Translations under genes and position numbers: made by a program
Origin: Oikopleura dioica
Lineage: Eukaryota > Chordata > Appendicularia > Copelata > Oikopleuridae
DNA: 64,000 nucleotides
Direction: 5' to 3'
Assembly (NCBI GenBank): GCA_907165135.1
Contig: OU015567.1
Span: 14,389,001 to 14,453,000 of the forward strand
Part shown: positions 43,544-53,437 of the stretch, one piece after another
Layout: the number at the start of each line of letters is the position of its first letter
How positions within the stretch are numbered: the first letter of the stretch is position 1
Notes under the pieces: model-generated
Told to the model about the DNA's origin: nothing
Databases searched by the model: none
The model's input: the letters and a program-made list of their open reading frames with translations, nothing else

Positions 43544-46500
43544 CTATTTCCCATAACCATATTGGCATGTTCCTTTGGGTTGCAAAATGTCATTCTTACA
43601 GCATTGGAGGACGGACTTGTAGTAGGTCTTCTTTCCACAGCACCCTTTGTTTCCGAAATCAGAGAAAAACGGAAAGCGCTCGGGATACTCTCCGCAGCAC
43701 TCGTCCCATTTTTGGCAGTTCTGGCATTTTGGAACGCACATTTCAGAGAAATTGAAGTCACCGTACTGGCTGTGGTAGTCGTAGCTGAGATAATTGATAA
43801 AGAATTGATTTTTAAACTTAAATACTTCACCTTGATGTGTCTTCCAAGTAGCTCAATCTCTCTGCCAACCGTTTGTCACACTCGCAGAGGGCTCTTTCGC
43901 AGGTGTCTTGCTCGTCCACTGAAATAACATGCTACGATTTCTGTACAATTATATTGTGAGAGAACTTACAGCATTGCAGTTTCCGTTCCCCATCCTGGGA
44001 GTATCCCTTGAATCGATAGCCAACAGTTGATTTGCAATTGGAACCGTAATCGAGTTGAGCACACTAAATAGATTTAAATTAAATGCTACTGTATTTCAAG
44101 AAGTTTAAAAGCATCCTGAGAATTCTACGTCGATAAAAAATAGGTCAGTTATATAACATGAGAAATATTTGCTGTTCCGTTGAAACCGCGGTTATGCTCA
44201 AGGTGACCTATAGATCAGAACGGTGTTACATTTAGATATTCAAAGTAAATACCAAATTTTTCCCATAAAATTCGCCTGTTCAGACTAATTTGTTTCAAAG
44301 ATAATTGCGATGAAAATCTTCGCCTTTTTAGCAGTGCATTCCTTAGCACAGGAACAGACATGCAAGGATTGGGAGCTTGAGGAAAGATGTCTAGACCAGT
44401 GTCGTCTAATTTACACTGATTGCACGCAGAACTGCTCTGACAACACTTGCCAGACTCAATGCGTAAATCGCTATTCTGCCTGTATGGCTGACTGCCCATG
44501 CAATATCAATTGTCCAAACGGTTGTGATGGATGTGATCATCCCCTGTGCGGTAATTGTGATGCTGAGAGCAATATGTATTCACAGCAGTGCAAAAACGAA
44601 GCTGTTCAAAAGGCATGTCAATTTCAGGGCTAGAATCAAACATTTTATACTAAAAATTTATAGGAAAGTTTGTGCAAAAAATCGTGCGAAATGGCCGACG
44701 ACGAGTGCTATTCTCAATGCCATCTTGAACTTATGAACGATAAGATGGACTGCCCTTGCATGGACAACTGTCCAAATGGTTGTCCCTGTGACAGCTTCAA
44801 ATGTCAATCTTACGTTTCCGTGTTCGGCGAAAACTACCACTACAAAGAGAGTTACGTCATCAGCGCGGACGGAAGCTTCCGAGAAAATCGGCATTACGAC
44901 TCTCCCCCAGAAAAGGCCAGCTCTCAATACGGATACTTCGACAGAATCGGCCATGAAATCTTCCAAGGTGACATTTACTTTTTCGGGGGGCGCTCTGATG
45001 AGTTGAAAATCGCCAAACTTGATGCTTGCGAGGTGGTGGAGCTTGATGTACGACTGCTATTTCCTTATGATTCCTACTATGGAGCTTCTACTGCAGATGA
45101 AGAAGAAATATACATTTGCTTCAGCGAGTCTCCCTACAGATACTGCGAAGGATTCGACGGAAACCAGATGCGAGAAATTTCCTACACAACTGAATATTCT
45201 CATCAGAAAGGCTGCATGGCATACTACGACGACGATGTGTACGCCATTGGCGGCACAAGAAGTAGCGAACCGACACATGGAGAAGTTGAGATCCTTGGCT
45301 ACAGTGGATGGACTTTGGGAGTTACCATGAATGAGTAAGCCTCTTTTCAAAATAATTTCAGAATTTGATTATAGGAGAAGAGGATCATATGGACACGAAT
45401 GTTTATCAGTCTCCAATGGAATCCTTCTCTTCGGCGGTGTCGCCGAAGAACCAGACTATAACTGGGAAAAGAAGAAAGCGGTTCACTTTTTTACGGGAAC
45501 AAACTGGTCTGTCGTAGGCTACCTAAAAGAGGTAAGGAAGTATTTTCCCATTTCGATGGTAATTTGTTCAAGCGACAAACATATCCTTCTGGAGCTGTTA
45601 TCGGAAACTCTGTCTTTGTTGTTAGCGGACGAAAAAAGTAAGCGATGATTCGATATATGATTAAAACAAATTAAGACCCTATGCCATTGAGCGCTTTGAG
45701 TGGAATGGGTCAAATGTTACTTCGTCTGAAATAATTCACAACCATATCGACAATCTGACCCGTCCGATGGTTTGGGAAGGTAATCCAACACTTTGCGAAG
45801 CTGAATGCAACTGACTTTATATCAAACTGTTTATCAGAAGCAGCATCTGTCCATATCTCTCCCGAGAGAGTAATCCCATCGAATTTTACATCGAATAAAA
45901 ATATATTGATTGCCCACACCTATACAGCTTTTGTTAGATATATTACCTTGTAACAAAGCTGTTTCGCACGGCAGGTCGCGTCAATTTCATCAACTGGCTC
46001 GCCAGCAGTTTTTCCCATTGCTTCGGCCCCGTAAGGCAAACACCAACATCCGTAGAAGCAATATTTCGAAAAGACGGGTTCGTTCTTTTTGTTGGAATTA
46101 TCAATTTGCTCTATCGACAAGTTGTCAATTGATCGACCTTTTGCCGTTCCATTCCTGCAAGTACATGATCATCTCCATCAGCTGAGTCAGCTTGTTCAAC
46201 TGATTCCAGCTATCGTCGACGACCAATGCTCGTGCCAAGTCAATACCGGATGATCCAGCAAGGGTACGCTCTCTCATCTTCAATGAGGCCATTTTTCTCT
46301 GGGTCTCCAAGTAAATTGGATCTTCCTTGGAATAGTCCTTCGGGTCGAAATCTTGAAATTCTGATTCAAACTCTCCTGATTTTTTCGGAAGGCTGGAAGT
46401 CCACGACTTGGCAGGGGGAATCTTAGGAAGAGCCTGAGTTGATGTCGTGGCTTGCGGAGGTTCAATTTGAATTCTGGATAAAAATAAGATAGCTAGATCG

Positions 46501-46792
46501 ACAATGAACCCTGTCTGGAATGGTTGTTTTAACAGGAGGCTGAGTTACTCTAGCATTAGGGTTTAAAAGATTAATGAGGCCACAGAAACTCCTTTAAAGT
46601 GATGAGCTCTCCTAAACCCTGTCTGTACGGATCGCCTCGATTCTTGAACGCATTGTAAAACTTATTAAACTTCTTGCCACCAAACTGTGCACGCCTCTCG
46701 CGGCTCATCGCCTGCTCATCTCTTTCGAAGCCGACGAAATCGAGACCTTTGCAAGATCCAAAAAATAGCACTAAACTGTAAAAACTCTTCAT
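43544..46792 (-). CDS. Secreted PLA2-like protein lacking the catalytic His-Asp
   Basis: Exons (minus): 46792-46584, 46473-46155, 46108-45947, 44063-43970, 43918-43831, 43784-43544. A signal peptide (SFYSLVLFFGSCKG) and a ~140-residue propeptide-like part precede a phospholipase A2 fold. The calcium-loop region reads YGCWCLPYG, and the active-site helix PVDEIDATCRAKQLCY aligns with PVDxxDxCCxxHDxCY. The second-Asp region is CERALCECDK. In the active-site helix the first Cys is Thr, and the catalytic His-Asp are Lys-Gln, so lipase activity is not expected. A Cys-rich tail of about 80 residues follows. The small intron 46154-46109 is GA-AG (46 bp). The 1.88-kb intron 45946-44064 contains a whole gene on the other strand. 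Confidence 0.8.
44310..45814 (+). CDS. Secreted Cys-rich plus kelch-repeat protein, copy 2 (nested)
   Basis: Exons: 44310-44612, 44664-45334, 45375-45531, 45573-45637, 45676-45814. Domain order is the same as in copy 1, with very high identity across exons and introns. Its first intron starts GC (aag-GCATGT) where copy 1 has GT. The gene lies wholly inside an intron of the PLA2-like gene, opposite strand. Both frames are intact through to CEAECN and stop, so both are probably functional. Confidence 0.75.
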
Positions 46793-47310
46793 TCGCTCTC
46801 TTGGACAATCGGATTTTAAAAATAAAAGCTGCGAGTTGAACCGAATGGCAAATGAACCGCCCGGTTATGCAGATTGGTGCCACTCAGCGCCGCATGAATC
46901 GCCGCAAAGTCTTTAGTGAACTGACAGGTCGCGGCTGACGGCTAGATCGGAGATGAAGTTGGAGATAGTGTAACAAGAAAATCTGGTTCTAAAACGATTT
47001 ACTTTTTGTTTGAATATTTGTGTTGAGAAATAGTGATTGGAGTTTATATTGGTTTATTTTAGTAACCTGGCTTGGCTGTACTGTCGGCACTGCAGGTCAC
47101 GCCGCTTCCCGCCCCAGGGGAGTAAGGCAGCAGAGCAGTGGTGCTCAAAAGAAAACGTAGCTGAATTTCGCCTGAGCTGCTCCTTAGCTTGTCCCTAGTA
47201 GCGCTCCGCCCTAGTTGCTTCCCTTTCGTTTTTACCGCTGTTTTACCCTAATACGCCGATTTAAGGCGCGTTATTAATAATCTTTTAATCCAAAGAGATA
47301 AGCCGCAAAG
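46793..47310. other. Divergent promoter interval, PLA2-like and complexin
   Basis: The segment 47080-47235 is markedly GC-rich compared with its surroundings. No RNA gene was recognised in it. The ATG of complexin follows at 47311. Confidence 0.4.
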
Positions 47311-48806
47311 ATGAATTTTGTAATGAAACAAGCGCTCGGAGGTAAGTTGCTTATTGCAATTTAAAAGTAGAAAATCAAGAAGTCTGTAGAAGGCGTTTTA
47401 GAAGTTTTTAAGACTTTTATTTTGCGATGAATCTTTTTACTCAAGAAAGAGTTTCGAAGATTTTTAAGAATTCCAAATGCTAAATAGATTTATTTCCACT
47501 CTTAAATTAAGACTCATAAAAAGAGAACGAGTACTGCAGCATCTGGTTTACAATTTTTTGAAATTGAAGCAATTAGTGCCATTAACAATTTATTAAGGCG
47601 CTCAGAAGGACCTGATGGCAAACATGCCGGGAAAAACTGAAGTCGATCCAGAAGAAGCTAAACGCCAAGAGGAACAATTACAGGTACAGCTTCAGATTCT
47701 GATGTTGAATCTTACAGGGACTTTGAGGCGATGGAAGATGCTGAGAAAGACAGACAAAAGAAGTGGCAAAAGCAGGAAAATGCTAGAGAAGGAATGCGCC
47801 AGGGAATAAGAGACAAGGTAATTAGTAATTACATAATCATAGATTGAGAAAGGTGGAGAAGGGTCTGTGAAATGTCGATTTTGCAGCGTCTTTTTGCGGA
47901 TTTTAGTGAGATCATCAGATGAACGATGAATTCAAAAGTGCGGCTGAAACTGTCTCTCGCGGTGCATAAATTTGTCATTCCATTCATCCACCCTTTTTCG
48001 CAAGAACCCACCTACTTGATAAACATTTCATTTATCAAGAGCATTGCCGGCTCTTCTTAGTCAGAAAAACCCTAAAAACTTGCTTAGCAACTACTAAATT
48101 ATTCAGTACTCGATCAAAAGCCCCGAAGAAAAAGCAGCGGCCGAAGAAGCCGCTCAAAACATTTCGGTACCGCCTGGACTTCAAGGAATGGCGGACGAAG
48201 AAGCCGTTGACGAGAGTAAGTGATATTTATGCTGCATGTAGGGAAGACCGGCCTTTATTTTAAATATTTATGCGATTCTCAGCATTGCTCTGCTGCCATT
48301 CTTTGCCATAACGAAAATCGATAAAATGCACAGCCACTTACTGTATCACGGCAGAAAGGAAGGATAATTCAATTTAGGAAAATATTGATCAGGGCCCAGG
48401 GGAAGGATAGCATACAACAAATGTCAATTAAAGATGACCACCACGAAATTACTGCATTCTCCTTTTATTGATTCCATAAGATGATCGAAAAGGGGAAAGA
48501 ATTTGTGACATGTAAATATCTGGCCTCGGCAACTTGGGTTTGGGTTAGGGTTAGAGTCAGGGTTAGGGTTCACCGGGTCAACTTGACCCTGACTCAGGTT
48601 TTCTATTCAGTTTGACGAGCCCGGGTATTTACATTGTTTCAAGGAATAACCGATAAGAAACGATACCAAAAAACTGTCTTATTCTAACGATATCATATTT
48701 AGGCATCATGGGACAAGCCGAAAAAATGATGGAAGAAACCAAAGCAAAGGCGGCTGAGCTTCAAGAAATGGCGATGGAGAAAGTCAACAACTGCAAAGTC
48801 TCCTGA
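47311..48806 (+). CDS. cplx: Complexin with C-terminal CAAX box
   Basis: Complexin clamps and activates SNARE complexes in synaptic vesicle fusion. Exons: 47311-47341, 47598-47683, 47728-47817, 48107-48215, 48703-48806. The N-terminus MNFVMKQALGG matches complexins, and the central helix ends REGMRQGIRDKYSIK, the SNARE-binding region with the conserved RDKY. The C-terminus is an amphipathic Met/Ala helix ending NNCKVS, a plausible farnesylation CAAX box, as in complexin 3/4 and some invertebrate isoforms. The 44-bp intron 47684-47727 keeps frame only with the acceptor at GAG-GCG. The last intron holds a TCAG MITE with telomere-like repeats. Confidence 0.9.
48216..48702 (+). other. Long complexin intron with repeat insert
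   Basis: This 487-bp intron is ten times the local norm. Its 48530-48630 part is a MITE-like insert; the remainder shows nothing recognisable. Confidence 0.5.
48535..48630. mobile_element. TCAG-palindrome MITE, copy 6, carrying TTAGGG-type repeats
   Basis: The left end CTCGGCAACTTGGG and right end CCTGACTCAGGTTTTCTATT then GACGAGCCC match the family. Between them are several GGGTTAGGGTTAG units, identical to the metazoan telomere repeat. Confidence 0.5.
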
Positions 48807-49083
48807 TTGAGTCTTTTTTTCCGCTTCTGCTCCTCATTTTTTCAAAAGCCATAGATCATGTTGCTCTGTTTATTTCATTGTCTAATAGTACACGGTCATA
48901 TATTCAGTCAAAATGTGCTATAATTCGAACAGTGTGTGTTTCTGTCTTTATTCTGAATAAAATCACTCATTCTTGATTAACGCATCAATTTGGCGCCCGA
49001 TCAAAAATTACTTTTCACGTGGCTTAAATTACGTCGTAAACTTGTCATACCCGGCGTCAAAGATCAAGAGGAAGCAGCGAGTT

Positions 49084-52000
49084 ATGAGATTTCTTTCTTT
49101 CATTCTGAATATAAATTTGATTTTTTGCAACGAACATGTCTCGGTTTTCGTTCTTTCCCCAGCGATTCCAGAGAAGATCGCGGAGAAAATACATGGAGAT
49201 TATTTGAAAGAAAATGAGTACTATCGACATCTGGTAAATAGAGAAGGAACAGGGAGAATTAATCTTTGATCAACTCTGGTAGAGCTTGTTTTAGCAGAAT
49301 CGACCTTTGACTAAGTATTGATATCAAAAACAGACGATAAATCAATCAACTACTGGCGCTGGAGTATCAATGGTAAGGTTGGGCTCGGCAATCTGTGTAG
49401 AAAATCTGAGTCAGGTTTTAAAGAGCTAAAATGAAAAGCCGCGTAGCGGTTTTTTTGAAAACGTAGCCGCAAAGCAGCGGCGCAAAGCAGCTTAGTTTTC
49501 AAATTTTCTTTAAGAACCTGACTCATGTTTTCTACACAGGTTTCCGAGCCCAGTGCAAAGGACACTCTCGAGCTGCGTTCTACTACGCCCCTTCTCTCCT
49601 TGCACGCCCTGAATACAGAAGGTAATTGCATAATCAGCCTTCATTTTCCACTCATGCATAATTTCAGTGGTCATCTTCCAAGATGACGAGCAGCTTATTT
49701 TGGAATCGGCTCTTCTTGTCGCCGGGAGTGGCAATGCCATTGACGGGATATTTGTCATTGACGGAGATTTACGCGCGTCTTTGAGTGGTCTCTACATTCG
49801 GCCCGATGAGAGAGCAATTTATATTCGCCGCCCTTATGATGGTTTTCTGTCAGCTTCGTTTCGAAGTGAAGAAAACGAGCCTCGAAGCTGGCGACTGAAT
49901 TTAAATTACACGAGGATTTCGATTGAACTCGTTGGAATGAACACTGCCTATTTGAAAATGACCAAGTGCTACAAATACTTTCCGGGGGCATGGATTCGCT
50001 GCAGCTCGAAATTCAAGGTGCAAAAGCAGCCGATCAAAGTGAGAACAGAAGTGCTTGATGGCGCGCTTCATGACCTTCCCGACAAACTGGACTTTTCTCT
50101 GGTTCCCGTTCGAGATTTTCGACAAGTCCACTACAAAGCAATTAATGAAAAATCGGGGAGGAAACTCTGGTTGAGTCGGAAGAACTTTCCTGGCGGACGG
50201 ATTTTGAACTTTACTTGGACGATCTCGGAACGACTGGCTTTTGTCTCTTCCGGAGATTGTCAGGATTTCGCCAGACTGGAGAGCAAGATTTGGAGCGTGC
50301 AGGATTTAGGCACGCAGAGATGGAATATGAATGAAAGGTTTCAGAAAATATGATGATAGATCACTTTTCTTATTAGAAATTGACGAATTTTGATGTTGAG
50401 ATCTTGAAAAAGCTGTGGACAATCCGTGGCAAAGGGGACCCCTAATCGCCTTCAAAGTTTCAAAGAAATACACGATTTTAGATGACGTTCTTCCTAAACG
50501 CACTCTGAGCCAACTTTGTCGCAGCTTAGGACGCAAACTTGTCCAATCCCGCCTTCGCCACGTGACTGAACTATCTGATAATGGCAAAAACTGGTATAAG
50601 CTCAACTCTGTGCCGAGAAAGAACTTCAGTAGACTTAAAATCGGAATGGAGCAGAAGGGGACTGAGTTGAATGTTTTGAGAGGGTTTGATAATTTGTGGA
50701 TGATGGTAAATGACTCGCCAGGAGATGTTTCAACCTGGCAGTGTGTTGAAAATCCGACTTCTTTATTTGTTGATGTCTCGACTTGTGCCGGCGAATACGT
50801 CGATACTCTGATGGAAGTTGAATTCGGAAAGATGCCAGTCCGCCTCTACGACTCATATTTCGTAAAACAACGCCAGATACTGCGATTCCGATTCACCTTC
50901 GAAAATACGGAAGGTTACGACAATGTCCGAATCTCCCTTGATGATCTTGCAAGCATAAGAATAAGGAATATTGGCGAAAGTAATCTTTGCCTGGCGAAAT
51001 TTCTTCTTCAAGTGGATCATTTGGCCATTGACTTGGTTGAAGAAGAGAGTGAAAAAAGTGGCATCTTGCTGATTCCAGCTGGAGTTTCTTTCACTGTCCC
51101 TTTCAAGCAAATCCAACAGTTGCTAAATGTCAATCCTGCTTCTTGCTGCAAAAATGCAACGGATGATTCTGACAATAGCAGCAGCTATCGTGAGATAAGG
51201 CAGCAGCATCTTCAGCCGGTCAGATCTCTGGTTAGCCTTCGAAAATTGCCGAACTACTTTTTTGGAACTGTCGGTGCTACTGTAGAGACCTGCCAAACTT
51301 GTTATGGAAGTAGTATTTGCGATCCTGTGAAAAATACATGCGTTTGTGGAGGAGACAGAGATTTCAAAGGCAACTGCTCGCCAAAGAAAATTTGTAAATG
51401 CCCGGTTGGAAGTTACTGTGGCTCTTCAGAAAGGGAATCAGAGAAATGCCATTTAATTTGCAAAGAAGGCTTCGAACGAGTGGGAAATTTTCGATGTGAA
51501 AACATAGACGAGTGCTCTCTTCTCCCTGCGGTCTGCGCTAAAAACTTTCTTTGCGTGGACCTTATCGGGACTTTCGAATGCTTACCGCCAGTGCTTTCGC
51601 ACAATTCATCGAATATAGATGCCCACAGGATGGAAGACCTCAAGCTTAGCGAGCTTTTATCCGTCCGACAATGCAAGCTTGGATATCGAACCGTAGCGAA
51701 TTTCGAAGAGGGGCATTTTTCTTGTGAAGACATAGACGAGTGTCAGGATTCAACAATGACCGTGTTGTTTAATTTTTCCATAAACGCGGCTTCTTGAATC
51801 CCGATAAGTGTTCGATTCCGAACGCAAAGCTGTGTCATACAAGAGCGGATTGTTTAAACTTGGTCGGGGGATATGAATGTCGATGTCAGCAGGGATTCAT
51901 TGGCGATGGATTTTTATGCAAAAATGACCAGGATTTTCAAAAGTCAATTCTAGAGCCGGGAGGAGGACATGTCGATTCGCAGGGATTTACTTACTTCGCT

Positions 52001-53410
52001 CAGTACAGAAATCTAAAAGTTGGTGACGCTGGAGTTATTTCTTCAGATCATGCTCAAGTGGACAGGCTAAAATTTGAACGGCTTTCAATAAGAAAGCAAA
52101 GAACAGAATGGGAGTTTTTCTTGTCTCAAAGATTCACGTAAGTCTTTTGAAAATCGAATAATTTGAAATTTTTCTTCAGCAAACTGGTCTTCGAAGTTCA
52201 AAACATCTCTCTACCGTACTCCAGATGCGATACGGAAGAACCTGTATTTCTCAACAATTTCTTGCGTCTTTCAAAAGGGATCGGAAGCTCGCAATCCCAC
52301 GAATACATTTGTGAGGAGGTGCTTAGGAAGCAATCGAATCGTATAGTTTTTGGTCAGCCACTGCAAGAACCAATAACGGTAACCTTCATGTCTGACAGTC
52401 GGTCCAACTCAAGAAAGGGTTTCTAATTGCTTTTTAGCATTATATTTAATGAAAATGATTTTATTTATTTTAAAACCTTCGAAAGTATTTTTATTCGCTG
52501 GAAAGTAATCGATACGAGCCTTCAGGTTTCTCAAAGTTTCTGCGGAAAAGATGGTGACCACGAAGATCCTTCTCATCATCGACCAAACATTAGACTAGAT
52601 TACCTTCCATTTTGGTCATTTTCTATTGAAAACTTCGACATCAGTTTACCCTCACCGTTATGCAAGCTTGATGAATGCTTGATAGACCTTCCTGACTCAG
52701 CGGAAAGGCTGAATTCTGTAGAGATTTCCTGGCTCAGCCATGACACTGCTTGTTTTGAAGTAATATCTTTTTACTCTTCGTTGGAACAAAAATCATTTTT
52801 AGGGAATCGAACTCGAATGGAAGCCATACAAAATGGAACCACAAAGAATAATTATGAATGATGAGAAAGTTCTTCTTTCTTCAGCAAAGAATCAAGAACA
52901 GAATCAGAAATTCTACACTGGGATCGATTGGTACTCGTCTATGTCTCCAAATCAGAATACTAAGTCGTCGTTTTACCGCCGACGGCTTTTCACTGAGAAT
53001 GCAATTGGACAGTGTCAGGTTCCTGTCGGCTGGACGGCTGGTGGAAAACTTACGCTTGGTGGAGGTAGAGAGTGTGCAACCATCATAAAAAGTCTTGGGA
53101 GAAAGAATAGAATTCTAAATTTGAATGGGCGAATGCTGAAAGAGTGGTGCCAACTTAGAGCCTTCAGCATTTTTGTTTGTAAGGATGAATGCCAGTCGTT
53201 AGAAATATGCGATTCTGGATCTGAGTGAGTATCACCGTCTTCTTAGTACTAGGACACCTAATGGATTTTAGGATGGTTCCAGAAGTGACGAAAAAACTCG
53301 ACAAGTTTTCGGGGAGTCTCGTGATTCTCCAGGAGGCAAAAACTGACATACTGCTTGATCTCCACTTCACAGATGAGCGTGAAGCGGAAATTGTTCTGAG
53401 AAACTGTTAA
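49084..53410 (+). CDS. Secreted EGF-domain protein, probable matrix protein
   Basis: Exons: 49084-49233, about 49537-49619, 49668-50337, an exon ending 51761 (start near 50380-50440 unresolved), 51809-52137, 52180-52377, 52438-52759, 52803-53224, 53272-53410. A leader (FLSFILNINLIFC) opens the protein. Two or three large novel beta-rich regions surround EGF modules, among them NIDECSLLPAVC, DIDEC and NLVGGYECRCQQGFIGDGF, the calcium-binding EGF type. No transmembrane segment was found. The intron 52437-52378 appears to be GG-AG. The second exon's acceptor seems to lie in the right end of a MITE. The gene runs tail-to-tail with the ELK channel gene, 27 bp apart. Confidence 0.7.
49383..49553. 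mobile_element. TCAG-palindrome MITE, copy 7 (intronic, overlaps an exon start)
   Basis: Ends GGGCTCGGCAATCTGTGTAG and, on the right, CTACACAGGTTTCCGAGCCC are inverse copies; the core is AAAAGCCGCGTAGCGGTTTT. It is the best preserved copy of the family and sits in the first intron of the EGF gene. Confidence 0.7.
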
Positions 53411-53437
53411 TTAAATTGGCAAGGCAGAGTTGAGTGT

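Noticed and set aside
47080-47235. GC-rich segment as a structural RNA gene
   Set aside because: No match by eye to tRNA, 5S or spliceosomal RNA landmarks; left as promoter-type sequence.
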